NCBI GenBank assembly: GCA_017553625.1
Contig: JAFZKP010000026.1
Span: 1-38,247 of the forward strand
Length of the DNA stretch: 38,247 nt
Direction: 5' to 3'
Source of the DNA: Bacteroidales bacterium
GTDB lineage: Bacteria; Bacteroidota; Bacteroidia; Bacteroidales; F082
The translations under genes and the position numbers were made by a program. Every line of letters begins with the position of its first letter. The first letter of the stretch is position 1. Shown in pieces: positions 15,181-22,751 of this stretch. The notes under the pieces are model-generated. The model saw only the letters and a program-made list of their open reading frames with translations. It was not told where the DNA came from and made no database searches.

Positions 15181-15879
15181 TTAAAAAATTCTCTTAATCG
15201 CACTCAAAAAATGCGTGTGTCTTCCCAATTCCTTATTAAAAATACCGGTTTGGTCGAGTGAGTCGATGCGCACTTTGCCTGAGGCGTGGATGATTTTCTC
15301 GTTGTCCAAAATGATGCCTACGTGGACGATGTGATGTTCCTCGTTTTCAAAAAACGCAAGGTCGCCGGGCTGCGCTTCTGCCAGGAAATACACGTCTTCG
15401 CCACATTCCACCTGCTGCGACGCGTCGCGCGGAAGCTTGATGCCGATGGTTTTTGCACAGAGCTGCACAAAAGCGGAGCAGTCGATGCCGAAAACGGTGC
15501 GCCCGCCCCAGCGATACGGCACGTCTAATAGTTTTAACGCGTTGTTAATGAAGCTGTTGGCTTCGATACAGCATTTGTCTTTTGAGTAAATCGTGGTTCC
15601 GAAAGTAAGAATCTTGGAATCATACAACTCAATCGGATTGTTGACGACGTAATAGTCGTTTGAGGCTAATTCTTTATATGCATCTTCTTGAATTTCAAAA
15701 TGTTGCAGACTTCTAATCCATCCTTCGTAGCCGTCGTATTCCATTTTTATATAAATCCAGTCGCCGTTTTTCTCCAAAACTTCGTAAAGGTCGTTAAACA
15801 GCAGTTCTGTCACCAATTCGCTCTCGTGACGAGGCTCTTTTCGCACGCTGACTGCCGATAAAGTGCAAATTCCAAACAT
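15181..15879 (-). CDS. NlpC/P60 (C40) peptidase with SH3-like domains
   Basis: A 232-residue putative cell-wall hydrolase. The N-terminal half (about 5-120) has bacterial SH3-like sequence (SAVSVRKEPRHESELVTELL, GDWIYIKM, YEGWIRS). The C-terminal half is an NlpC/P60 domain: PYRWGGRTVFGIDCSAFVQL contains the catalytic cysteine, and HHIVHVGIIL the histidine. The family cleaves gamma-D-Glu-diamino-acid bonds in peptidoglycan peptides; Bacteroidota relatives recycle free muropeptides. No clear signal peptide is visible with the start at 15879, nor with the upstream start at 15897, so the site of action is uncertain. A -7 element lies at 15895-15902. The stop is 5 nt from the convergent methyltransferase stop. 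Confidence 0.9.
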   Translation of the reverse strand: MFGICTLSAVSVRKEPRHESELVTELLFNDLYEVLEKNGDWIYIKMEYDGYEGWIRSLQHFEIQEDAYKELASNDYYVVNNPIELYDSKILTFGTTIYSKDKCCIEANSFINNALKLLDVPYRWGGRTVFGIDCSAFVQLCAKTIGIKLPRDASQQVECGEDVYFLAEAQPGDLAFFENEEHHIVHVGIILDNEKIIHASGKVRIDSLDQTGIFNKELGRHTHFLSAIKRIF

Positions 15880-15894
15880 AAAATTACTTTTTTG

Positions 15895-15902
15895 CAAAAG
15901 TA
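15895..15902 (-). promoter_or_regulatory. -7 element of the NlpC/P60 gene
   Basis: The complement reads TACTTTTG, matching TAnnTTTG, 16 nt before the start codon at 15879. This supports that start over the one at 15897, which would overlap the promoter. Confidence 0.5.
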
Positions 15903-15978
15903 CAAGAAAAATTTGTATTTTTACAGATGAAATTCATTTAATGAAAATATAGTTTGTTTTATTTGTAAATAATTGATT

Positions 15979-18042
15979 ATGAATAAGATAAAATTTTTAG
16001 TTGAGAAAATTCGCCATTCTTATTACGCTATAATGAAGGTCTTGGGTTTTGTTTTGGCACTCATTATCGTCGTTTGGCTGATGCCGAGAAATGTGAAATT
16101 CAAATATGAATACCAGAAAATGCGTCCGTGGCAGCATGAAACCTTGTACGCTCCTTTCAACTTCCCGATTTACAAGTCGGATGATGAGGTTCGCAAGGAG
16201 AGGGAAGAGGCTTTGAAAGATGTGAATCCGATTTTTGTCTATGACAATCTTGTTACGGAAAACGGACGCGAAAAACTTCTGAAAGACTTTGAAGATCAAT
16301 GGAATGACTCAATTGGTGACAAGGAGTTCTATGAAAACCTGATTTTGGAGGTTTACGATAAAATTGAGAATAAGGGAATCGTTGCGAAGAATAATCTTAT
16401 CACTAATTTCAAGGGCGAGGACGAGATTGTCGTTGTCAGAAACAAGGTGATGACAAAGTGTTTGTATGAGGATTTGAACACGATGACGGAGGCGAGTGCC
16501 ATTATTCAAAGCAGCATCTCGGAGATTTCAGATTATAAAACCATGATGCTGATTAAGAACCTGTTGTACAGTTCGTTGCGTCAGAATGTGGTTTTTTCTG
16601 AAAACAAGACCAAACAGGCTCAAAAGATGGCGGTCGACAATATCATGCTTACTTTCGGGATGATTCAGAAAGACGAGCTGATTATCACGGAAGGCGAGAT
16701 TGTGAATGAAGATAAGTATCAGATACTCACATCGTTACAGCGAGAATACGCCGACATTACCGCGAACAATTTCTTTAGCAGAAATTATCTTTTTTACGGG
16801 CAGCTGCTTCTCGTGAGCATCATTTTTGTGGCTTTGTACCTTACTTTGAAGATGTTGCGTCCTGATGTCTTCGAGCAACTTCGTTACATCAATCTCATTC
16901 TGCTGTTGATGCTGTTCACGATTGTACCGTCGTTTCTCTTGTTGAAATACGCCCCGACATTCATTTACCTGATGCCGGTAGCAATCATGGCGATGCTGCT
17001 GATGACGTTCTTTGATGCGAGAATATCAATCATAGTCCAGGTTATGACATTGATAATCATCAGTTTGGCTGTGCCTAATCCGTTCCAGTACTTCTTCGTG
17101 CAGTTGCTTGTGTCGTATGTTGCTATTTTTGTGATGACGAAACGAACAAGACGCGCGAGTTATTTTGGCACCTCGCTGGCGGTGTTTCTCACATACGTCG
17201 TTGTCTATTTCGGAATGATGCTGATTTATGACGGCGATTTCGATGCGTTCAACTGGCGGTCGATAGTCATTTATGCCGGTAACGCGTTCTTCACGATGCT
17301 GACTTTGCCTCTGGCGTTCCTTTTCGAGCGTGTTTTCGGCTTTGTGACAGACCTCTCGCTGCTTGAGCTCAGCAACACAAACAGCCCGCTTTTGCGAAAG
17401 CTGGCTTCCGAGGCTCCTGGCACTTTCCAGCATGTGATGCAGGTGGCGGACCTCTGCGAGGAGGTGATATATAATATAGGTGGAAATCCGCTTCTTGTCA
17501 GAACAGGTGCCATGTATCATGACATCGGCAAGACCAGAAATCCGTACTATTTCATTGAGAATCAGAATGGTAAGTATAATCCGCACGAAGACGTTTCGTA
17601 TGTTGAGAGCGCGCAGATTATCATCAACCATGTGATTGACGGCATTGAGATTTGCCGCGACTACCATATTCCGGAGCAGATTATCGACTTCGTGAGGACG
17701 CATCACGGCACGCGCCGAACCGAGTATTTTTACCAGATGGAGCTGCGTGAAAACCCTGATGGCGTTGATGAAAGAGACTTCTGCTATCATGGTCCCGTGC
17801 CGTTCTCGAAGGAGACCGCGGTGCTGATGATGTGCGACGCTGTCGAGGCAGCCTCGCGAAGCATGAAAGACAAGACCGAGGAGTCGATAAACAAACTCGT
17901 TGAAAACATCATCGACGGCCAGATGAAAGCCAACCAGTTCGACAACACCAACATAACCTTCCACGACATCACCGTGACGAAGAAAGTGCTTAAGAAGAAG
18001 CTGATGAGCATCTATCACGTGAGGATAGCGTATCCGGATTAG
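15979..18042 (+). CDS. 7TM-HD family (PgpH-type) cyclic di-AMP phosphodiesterase
   Basis: A 687-residue membrane phosphodiesterase. It has an N-terminal membrane helix (about 15-38), an extracytoplasmic HDED-type sensor region (about 40-265), seven membrane helices (about 270-450) and a cytoplasmic HD hydrolase domain. The HD motif is MYHDIGKT (H514-D515), with FQHVMQVADLCEEV upstream and THHGTRR and MMCDAVEAASRS downstream, all typical of HDIG proteins. Listeria PgpH of this architecture hydrolyses c-di-AMP, so turgor and cell-wall homeostasis is the likely role. The start at 15979 (MNKIKFLVEK) is preferred over a TTG two codons upstream. No perfect TAnnTTTG lies upstream. Confidence 0.92.
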   Translation: MNKIKFLVEKIRHSYYAIMKVLGFVLALIIVVWLMPRNVKFKYEYQKMRPWQHETLYAPFNFPIYKSDDEVRKEREEALKDVNPIFVYDNLVTENGREKLLKDFEDQWNDSIGDKEFYENLILEVYDKIENKGIVAKNNLITNFKGEDEIVVVRNKVMTKCLYEDLNTMTEASAIIQSSISEISDYKTMMLIKNLLYSSLRQNVVFSENKTKQAQKMAVDNIMLTFGMIQKDELIITEGEIVNEDKYQILTSLQREYADITANNFFSRNYLFYGQLLLVSIIFVALYLTLKMLRPDVFEQLRYINLILLLMLFTIVPSFLLLKYAPTFIYLMPVAIMAMLLMTFFDARISIIVQVMTLIIISLAVPNPFQYFFVQLLVSYVAIFVMTKRTRRASYFGTSLAVFLTYVVVYFGMMLIYDGDFDAFNWRSIVIYAGNAFFTMLTLPLAFLFERVFGFVTDLSLLELSNTNSPLLRKLASEAPGTFQHVMQVADLCEEVIYNIGGNPLLVRTGAMYHDIGKTRNPYYFIENQNGKYNPHEDVSYVESAQIIINHVIDGIEICRDYHIPEQIIDFVRTHHGTRRTEYFYQMELRENPDGVDERDFCYHGPVPFSKETAVLMMCDAVEAASRSMKDKTEESINKLVENIIDGQMKANQFDNTNITFHDITVTKKVLKKKLMSIYHVRIAYPD

Positions 18043-18080
18043 TTTAAAAGTTAGCAGTTAGTAGTTATAAGTTATAAGAC
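18043..18080. repeat. Degenerate AGTTA-rich repeat at convergent gene ends
   Basis: Words AGTTAGCAGTTAGTAGTTATAAGTTATAAG resemble the left-arm units of R1-R3 but are not arranged in regular 8-nt steps and have no right arm. The segment spans the 15-nt spacer and the last codons of the wbqC-like gene, including its stop. Confidence 0.4.
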
Positions 18081-18678
18081 TGGAAATATAGCTGACAGAG
18101 CTAGGCCCTTCATTGAAAATCAAATCGATGACTGACAAATTCGACACGAACGGCTGGCGGTCTTCAAAAACTTGATAATATTTCGGGAAATTGGTCGAAT
18201 TCGGAGACCATTTTGACAAGGAAACGCGATAGTCGTTTGAGTCTTGGATTGGTGAAAAATCTTCGGTGTAAACGATTTCTTTATTGATTTTCAATACTTT
18301 AAGAATGAATTTCAGACAAAACTCGTTCAGTTCCATCAAAGTGTCGAATTTTGTTGAAAACGCTTTTTCGAGATAGGGGAAATAGTACTCGAAATATGGC
18401 GTTTTGCGGTATGCCGCCTCCAGGCAGCGCTGGTGAATCTGCTGCCACGGTTCCCTGTAGCTTATCGCGATGTCCTTTGTCATGGTGTGGTTGCCGTTGG
18501 TTTTCACGATGGGAACCGTCAATGTCTGTAATCCGTTGGCAGTCATCACGTTACAACGTGTGCGGCATGACTGCTTCTGATACGTCTCAAATAATTCAAT
18601 CTTCGGCGCATCATTTTTTAGAAACAGCGCAATATATTGAATGTCAGGAAGATACGATGTGGGAAAAATGTTATTCAC
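18058..18678 (-). CDS. WbqC family protein
   Basis: A 206-residue protein of the WbqC family, found in O-antigen and sugar-related loci and as a widespread single gene in Bacteroidota. Family features seen are the start FPTSYLPDIQYIALFL, the segment CRTRCNVMTANGLQTLTVPI and WQQIHQRCLEAAYRKTPYFEYYFP. The biochemical activity is not established. It overlaps the thioredoxin gene by 8 nt on the same strand, so both are probably co-translated. The C-terminal residues Leu-Ile-Thr-Tyr-Asn-Tyr and the stop are encoded in a repeat-like sequence, so the original C-terminus may have been replaced. Confidence 0.88.
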   Translation of the reverse strand: MNNIFPTSYLPDIQYIALFLKNDAPKIELFETYQKQSCRTRCNVMTANGLQTLTVPIVKTNGNHTMTKDIAISYREPWQQIHQRCLEAAYRKTPYFEYYFPYLEKAFSTKFDTLMELNEFCLKFILKVLKINKEIVYTEDFSPIQDSNDYRVSLSKWSPNSTNFPKYYQVFEDRQPFVSNLSVIDLIFNEGPSSVSYISSLITYNY

Positions 18679-19168
18679 TGAGCATCTTTTCTATGATTTC
18701 ACGATAATATGCCTCGTCGTATGCGCCGATGGCTTTCTCTGGCTGAGCGTCTTTTTTCATGAAGAAAACTGTCGGTATGTTCCTGATTTGCAATATCATA
18801 GCAAGTTTTTGATTCTCATCGGTGTCGACTTTATAAAAATCCACTTTGCCGTCAAATTCCTTTGCCAGTTTCTCGATAATCGGGGCGACTCTCTTGCACG
18901 GACCGCACCAGGTGGCGTAGAAGTCAATCACGCAGGGTTTGTTGCCTTTGAACACGAATTCGTTGGCATTTCCCTCCAAATTCCACACGTTTTTAATGAA
19001 TTTGTTATAGTTTAAAACCTTGACAAAACTGTTGTCAGATGTTGATTCTGAACTGGTTGTCTCGGTCTTGGCTTTCTGTTTGCCAGATTCTTTCTTATTC
19101 TTGTCAGACTTTCCGCAAGATGTTAAAACTGCGATTGAGATAAGCGAAATGAGCAATAATTTTTTCAT
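18671..19168 (-). CDS. Thioredoxin-fold lipoprotein
   Basis: A 165-residue lipoprotein: the signal peptide ends in a lipobox (LTSC, Cys about residue 18), followed by a Lys/Ser-rich linker (about 19-50) and a thioredoxin domain. The active site is WCGPC in DFYATWCGPCKRVAPIIEKLA, with the cis-proline segment RNIPTVFFM. It is likely a periplasm-facing, membrane-anchored thiol oxidoreductase. A -7 element lies 16 nt upstream. Its end overlaps the wbqC-like start. Confidence 0.93.
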   Translation of the reverse strand: MKKLLLISLISIAVLTSCGKSDKNKKESGKQKAKTETTSSESTSDNSFVKVLNYNKFIKNVWNLEGNANEFVFKGNKPCVIDFYATWCGPCKRVAPIIEKLAKEFDGKVDFYKVDTDENQKLAMILQIRNIPTVFFMKKDAQPEKAIGAYDEAYYREIIEKMLSE

Positions 19169-19184
19169 ATAAATTAATTTTTCG

Positions 19185-19192
19185 CAAAGATA
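19185..19192 (-). promoter_or_regulatory. -7 element of the thioredoxin-wbqC unit
   Basis: The complement reads TATCTTTG, a match to TAnnTTTG, just upstream of the start at 19168. The nearest TTTG on this strand is 24 nt away, longer than usual. Confidence 0.5.
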
Positions 19193-19203
19193 TTAAAAAT
19201 TCG

Positions 19204-19211
19204 TATATTTG
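19204..19211 (+). promoter_or_regulatory. -7 element of the DHS-like/hutI unit
   Basis: TATATTTG matches TAnnTTTG, 44 nt before the start at 19256. No -33 match at standard spacing. Confidence 0.45.
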
Positions 19212-19255
19212 CATTTCAAAATTATTGAAAAATTCATCATAAAAAACTAAATAAA

Positions 19256-20308
19256 ATGGCAAGAAAACTTGAAAAGAAAGACTTATTGAAGAATGTCGTG
19301 AAGCACATCGACATCAAGAAGTATGACTCAACAGAAATCATCGACGCAATGCGTGAGATGTCGTTCACATCACGCGACACCGCCCGCGCCGCTGACATTT
19401 TGATGATGATGGTGAAGGAGAAACAGTGCACCAACATCCTCACACTGGCAGGTTCAACCTCGGCTGCCGGCTGTATGCAGGTTTATGTTGACATGGTTCG
19501 CAACAAGATGATCGATGTGGTCGTCTCGACAGGCGCTTCGGTCATCGACATGGATCTCTTCGAGGCTCTCGGTTTCAAACATTATATCGGCGAGAAGGAG
19601 AACGTGGTGCCGGACACCAAGCTCCGCGAGCTTTACATCGACCGCATCTACGACACATATATCGACGAGGAGCAGCTTCAGGTGTGCGACCATGCCACTT
19701 ACGAGCTCGCCAACATCCTCGAGCCGCGTCCGTATTCATCACGCGAGTTCCTGTGGAATCTCGGAAAATGGCTGCATGAAGGTCACGGTGTGAAGAAAGA
19801 CAGCCTCATCCAGACATGCTACGAGTGCGGCGTCCCGATGTTCTGCCCTGCATTCTCAGACTCTTCAGCAGGTTTCGGTATCGGTCTGCACCAGTGGGAG
19901 CGCAAGAAAGCCGGCAAACCATACGTGAGCATCGACTCTGTCGCCGACTTCCTCGAGTTGACAGAAATCAAGATGGCTGCTCCACAGACAGGTTTGTTCA
20001 TGGTCGGTGGCGGCACTCCAAAGAACTTCGCCCAGGACACCGTCGTTTGCGCCGAAATCCTCGGTCACGAGGTGCCGATGCACAAATACGCTATCCAAAT
20101 CACTGTTGCCGACGTCCGCGACGGCGCCTGCTCATCATCAACATTGCTCGAAGCAGGTTCATGGGGCAAGGTGAGCGAGAAACTCCAGCAGATGGTCTAC
20201 GCCGAAGGCACAACAGTCATCCCGATGATTGCATCATACGTGTATCACAACGGACCATGGAAGAAACGTGAATACAAGAACTGGCAAAACATTTACAAGA
20301 ATAAATAA
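19256..20308 (+). CDS. Deoxyhypusine-synthase-like protein
   Basis: A 350-residue protein of the deoxyhypusine synthase family. In eukaryotes and archaea these NAD-dependent enzymes transfer an aminobutyl group from spermidine to a lysine of (e/a)IF5A through a catalytic lysine. The NAD-binding pattern (LTLAGSTSAAG, VVSTGASVIDMDLFEALG) and the catalytic-lysine segment GSWGK (Lys about 305) are kept, so the protein is probably catalytic. Bacteria have no eIF5A substrate; related bacterial enzymes include homospermidine synthases, so polyamine chemistry is a better guess than protein modification. Its TAA stop overlaps the hutI ATG by one base, tying it to histidine degradation or to a shared regulation. 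Confidence 0.88.
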   Translation: MARKLEKKDLLKNVVKHIDIKKYDSTEIIDAMREMSFTSRDTARAADILMMMVKEKQCTNILTLAGSTSAAGCMQVYVDMVRNKMIDVVVSTGASVIDMDLFEALGFKHYIGEKENVVPDTKLRELYIDRIYDTYIDEEQLQVCDHATYELANILEPRPYSSREFLWNLGKWLHEGHGVKKDSLIQTCYECGVPMFCPAFSDSSAGFGIGLHQWERKKAGKPYVSIDSVADFLELTEIKMAAPQTGLFMVGGGTPKNFAQDTVVCAEILGHEVPMHKYAIQITVADVRDGACSSSTLLEAGSWGKVSEKLQQMVYAEGTTVIPMIASYVYHNGPWKKREYKNWQNIYKNK

Positions 20309-21549
20309 TGCTGATAATCAACATTAAAGAACTTTGCGGCATCGTGGAGGACGGCAGTTTGTGGAAAGCCGGCTCCGCGATGTCGGATGTTAAGCGCATC
20401 AAGAACGCATACCTTTATATAAGAGGTAGCAAGATTGCCGACTATGGCGAGATTAATTCTCGGAAATGTCAGGAATATCTGGCGAAAGAGAGAAAAGTCG
20501 TCGATGCCAAGGGCGGTTTGGTCTTGCCTGCGTTCTGCGACTCGCACACGCATCTGGTGTATGCCAACTCGCGCGAGATGGAGTTCTGCGACAAGATTCG
20601 CGGCTTGAGCTACGAGGAAATCGCGAAAAGGGGAGGAGGCATCCTCAATTCGGCTAAAGCCACTGCAGCTGCAAGCGAAGACGAGCTCTACGAATCAGCG
20701 ATGCAGCGTCTCGACGAAATCATGCACATGGGAACCGGTGCCGTCGAAATAAAGAGCGGCTACGGCTTGACTACAGAGAGCGAGCTAAAGCTTCTGCGTG
20801 TGATTCGTCGCATGAGAGAAAATTCTCCGATGACGATAAAGTCGAATTTCCTTGGCGCTCACGGCATTCCGATGGAGTACCGCGGACATCAGGAAGACTA
20901 TGTCGACCTTGTCATCAACGAGATGATTCCGCTTGTGGCAGCTGAGGATTTGGCAGATTTCATTGACGTTTTCTGCGATAAAGGCTTCTTCACCGTTGAA
21001 GACACCGAGCGAATCTTGATGGCAGGCATCAAATATGGCATGCGTCCGAAGATCCATGCCAACGAGATGGCGGTTTCTGGTGGCGTGCAGGTTGGCGTGA
21101 AATATGGCGCCATCTCTGTCGACCATCTCGAGCAGATGGGAAAAGAGGAGATCGAGGCATTGAAAGGCTCCGACACCATGCCGACGGTGTTGCCTGGCTG
21201 CGCGTTCTTCATGAATCTGCCGTTATCGCCGGTGCGCGATATGATAAACGCTGGTTTGCCGGTTGCAATGGCATCGGATTTCAACCCGGGAACGTCGCCA
21301 TCGGGTAACATGCAGTTTGTGCTCTCATGCGCCTGCATACGCTATCGCATGACGCCGGAAGAGGCTTTAAATGCTACCACTTTGAACACCGCATATGCCA
21401 TGGATGTGGCTCATGAATTGGGTTCGATTACAAAAGGCAAGATCGCTAATGTGATTATCACCAAGCCGATGACACAACTCGAGTTCATGCCGTATTATTA
21501 TGGTGCGAACAAGGTCGATAAGATAATTATCAAAGGAAAAATAAGATGA
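20308..21549 (+). CDS. hutI: Imidazolonepropionase
   Basis: HutI hydrolyses 4-imidazolone-5-propionate to N-formiminoglutamate in histidine degradation. The 413-residue protein shows amidohydrolase metal-binding motifs: FCDSHTHLVYA (about 75-85), the Hut-specific GAVEIKSGYGLTTE, IHANEMAVSGG, SVDHLEQM and ASDFNPGTSPSGN. Length fits the family. It overlaps the upstream deoxyhypusine-synthase-like gene by 1 nt and the downstream outer-membrane-protein gene by 4 nt (ATGA). The next enzyme of the pathway in this window, FtcD, is 14 kb away behind the defence island; urocanase and histidase are not visible. Confidence 0.95.
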   Translation: MLIINIKELCGIVEDGSLWKAGSAMSDVKRIKNAYLYIRGSKIADYGEINSRKCQEYLAKERKVVDAKGGLVLPAFCDSHTHLVYANSREMEFCDKIRGLSYEEIAKRGGGILNSAKATAAASEDELYESAMQRLDEIMHMGTGAVEIKSGYGLTTESELKLLRVIRRMRENSPMTIKSNFLGAHGIPMEYRGHQEDYVDLVINEMIPLVAAEDLADFIDVFCDKGFFTVEDTERILMAGIKYGMRPKIHANEMAVSGGVQVGVKYGAISVDHLEQMGKEEIEALKGSDTMPTVLPGCAFFMNLPLSPVRDMINAGLPVAMASDFNPGTSPSGNMQFVLSCACIRYRMTPEEALNATTLNTAYAMDVAHELGSITKGKIANVIITKPMTQLEFMPYYYGANKVDKIIIKGKIR

Positions 21550-22166
21550 CACCACGAATTCTCACCCTCATACTCGGCGTTTTGCTGTCACTGTCGGCGT
21601 TATCCCAGGAAAGCCTGTATCAAGACGATGCCTATGATGTCGAAGATACAACGGCATACGATAACGGGTTTAATGAGTTTGATTTCGGCAGGGCGTTTTC
21701 ATTGGCGGTTGGCAATGGTATAAGCTATGGCGGTGGGAATATTTTTGGTGTCGCATTGGCAAAGAGATTCGGTGGCGTGGTTGGAATTGAGCCAAACATC
21801 AGCATCGGTGTCAATGGATTTGTAAAAGATACCAAGGGTCCGAAGTTGACTTATTCGGCAGGTTTGAATCTTTTCGTTTACAAAGGGATATACTTGGGTG
21901 CGGCGTATGGTGTTAACGATTATAGTCTTGACACCGAGTTTGTTGATGATGGTGAAGTGTATTATAATAAAGGGGCGGAAATACTTAATTGTCACGGCTT
22001 GTCGTTATTGGCAGGATGGAAATGTTATTTCTGGTTTCGTAACGAGAAGTTTTTCTTCGACGTTGCCATTGGCTGCGGGACACATGACAAAAATCCCAAG
22101 AAACTCATTGGCTTTGATGTCGTAAACACCGTCTGGAACATGGGATTCGGGTTTGTCTTGAATTAA
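21546..22166 (+). CDS. Small outer-membrane beta-barrel-like protein, unknown function
   Basis: A 206-residue exported protein with a signal peptide (MTPRILTLILGVLLSLSALS, cleavage before QESLYQ) and an acidic segment (about 25-45). Residues 55-206 alternate polar and hydrophobic residues with many Gly and aromatic residues, and the chain ends in GFGFVLN, as expected for a small outer-membrane barrel. I recognise no specific family. Translation is coupled to hutI by a 4-nt overlap. The stop codon overlaps the end of a minus-strand remnant, so this point may be the left border of the inserted island. Confidence 0.75.
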   Translation: MTPRILTLILGVLLSLSALSQESLYQDDAYDVEDTTAYDNGFNEFDFGRAFSLAVGNGISYGGGNIFGVALAKRFGGVVGIEPNISIGVNGFVKDTKGPKLTYSAGLNLFVYKGIYLGAAYGVNDYSLDTEFVDDGEVYYNKGAEILNCHGLSLLAGWKCYFWFRNEKFFFDVAIGCGTHDKNPKKLIGFDVVNTVWNMGFGFVLN

Positions 22167-22390
22167 ATTATATTAAAAAGGCGTTTTTGAAATAATTTTG
22201 AAATTATTCCCTTTAAGAATAAAATAAAACCAATGTCTTCTCTGTATAAAGCTCGTATACAATCTCCTGCTTTATTTTTGCATAAAAACCTAATTGCTTT
22301 TTTCGATTTCCTTTCAAACTGTCTGTAAATTGAACCAAATTCGCCAATTTCAATTTCTGTTTGTTGTTTCTTTAAATCGTTCTTTTTCAT
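22163..22390 (-). pseudogene. Remnant of a PBECR-type (phage barnase/EndoU/ColicinE5-like) nuclease domain
   Basis: A 75-codon frame whose residues 17-54 (GEFGSIYRQF, KKAIRFL, GDCIRALYREDIGFI) resemble the start of PBECR-type domains found in phage structural proteins and polymorphic toxins, in which a pattern like FGxIYxQFxGKxKEAIxFL...GxxxxALYxxDIGxIDLVWG is typical. Here the expected DLVWG is replaced by LFLKG and the chain then ends after about 15 unrelated basic and hydrophobic residues, so the catalytic part is missing. I therefore call it a truncated remnant. A short expressed protein is possible, since a -7 element and a hairpin-containing leader lie upstream (22391-22506). The assignment rests on remembered motif similarity, not on a search. 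Confidence 0.5.
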
Positions 22391-22506
22391 CGTTTTAAAA
22401 TTTATTAAACAATAACATTCCCTGTCGCCACCTGCGATTTCACCTTCAGTTAATAAATTTTACGATGCTCTTTTGCCTTTCGGCAGGAAATATAGATGCA
22501 AAGATA
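22391..22506 (-). promoter_or_regulatory. Leader and -7 element upstream of the PBECR remnant
   Basis: On the minus strand TATCTTTG (complement of 22499-22506) is a -7 match; a transcript from about 22491 would have a 100-nt leader. It contains two small hairpins: TGCC-GAAA-GGCA (complement of 22474-22485) and TCGC-AGGTG-GCGA (complement of 22425-22437). This could be a structured 5' leader or a small RNA. The rest of the 22391-22751 spacer is AT-rich and holds the operon promoter on the other strand. Confidence 0.35.
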
Positions 22507-22578
22507 CAAAATAATTTCATAGGTATTATTCCGATTTTTTGCAATTTTTGTTAAAAATTTAAACATTGTTAAATTTTA

Positions 22579-22610
22579 TTTGGATATCTTTTTAATTATG
22601 TGTATTTTTG
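22579..22610 (+). promoter_or_regulatory. Promoter of the defence operon
   Basis: TTTG at 22579-22582, 20 nt, TATTTTTG at 22603-22610: an exact Bacteroidota promoter. The predicted start near 22617 gives a leader of about 135 nt before the SNF2-type gene. Confidence 0.7.
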
Positions 22611-22676
22611 TATCGTAAAACAAAATGATGCATAACATAAGATGAAATAAAATTTAAGGTTTTTATAACAAATACT

Positions 22677-22751
22677 AAGCATTAGCTTAATAGCTTGTGT
22701 TAGGAAACTTCGACCTGGTAAAGACCCACGTTTTATTTAAGGAGCACCGCG
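22677..22751 (+). promoter_or_regulatory. Defence-operon leader with hairpin and strong Shine-Dalgarno
   Basis: AAGCATTA at 22677-22684 pairs with TAAT-A-GCTT up to 22696, one base bulged, a small hairpin. AAGGAG at 22739-22744 lies 7 nt before the ATG at 22752, an unusually strong ribosome site compared with other genes in this window. It supports the chosen start. Confidence 0.5.

Noticed and set aside
17026-18018. Long minus-strand open frame (330 codons) opposite the phosphodiesterase gene
   Set aside because: It overlaps the HD domain coding sequence and has no recognisable motif, so it is a shadow frame.
19256-20308. True deoxyhypusine synthase acting on a translation factor
   Set aside because: Bacteria have no eIF5A homologue carrying the target lysine, except EF-P, which is modified by other enzymes.
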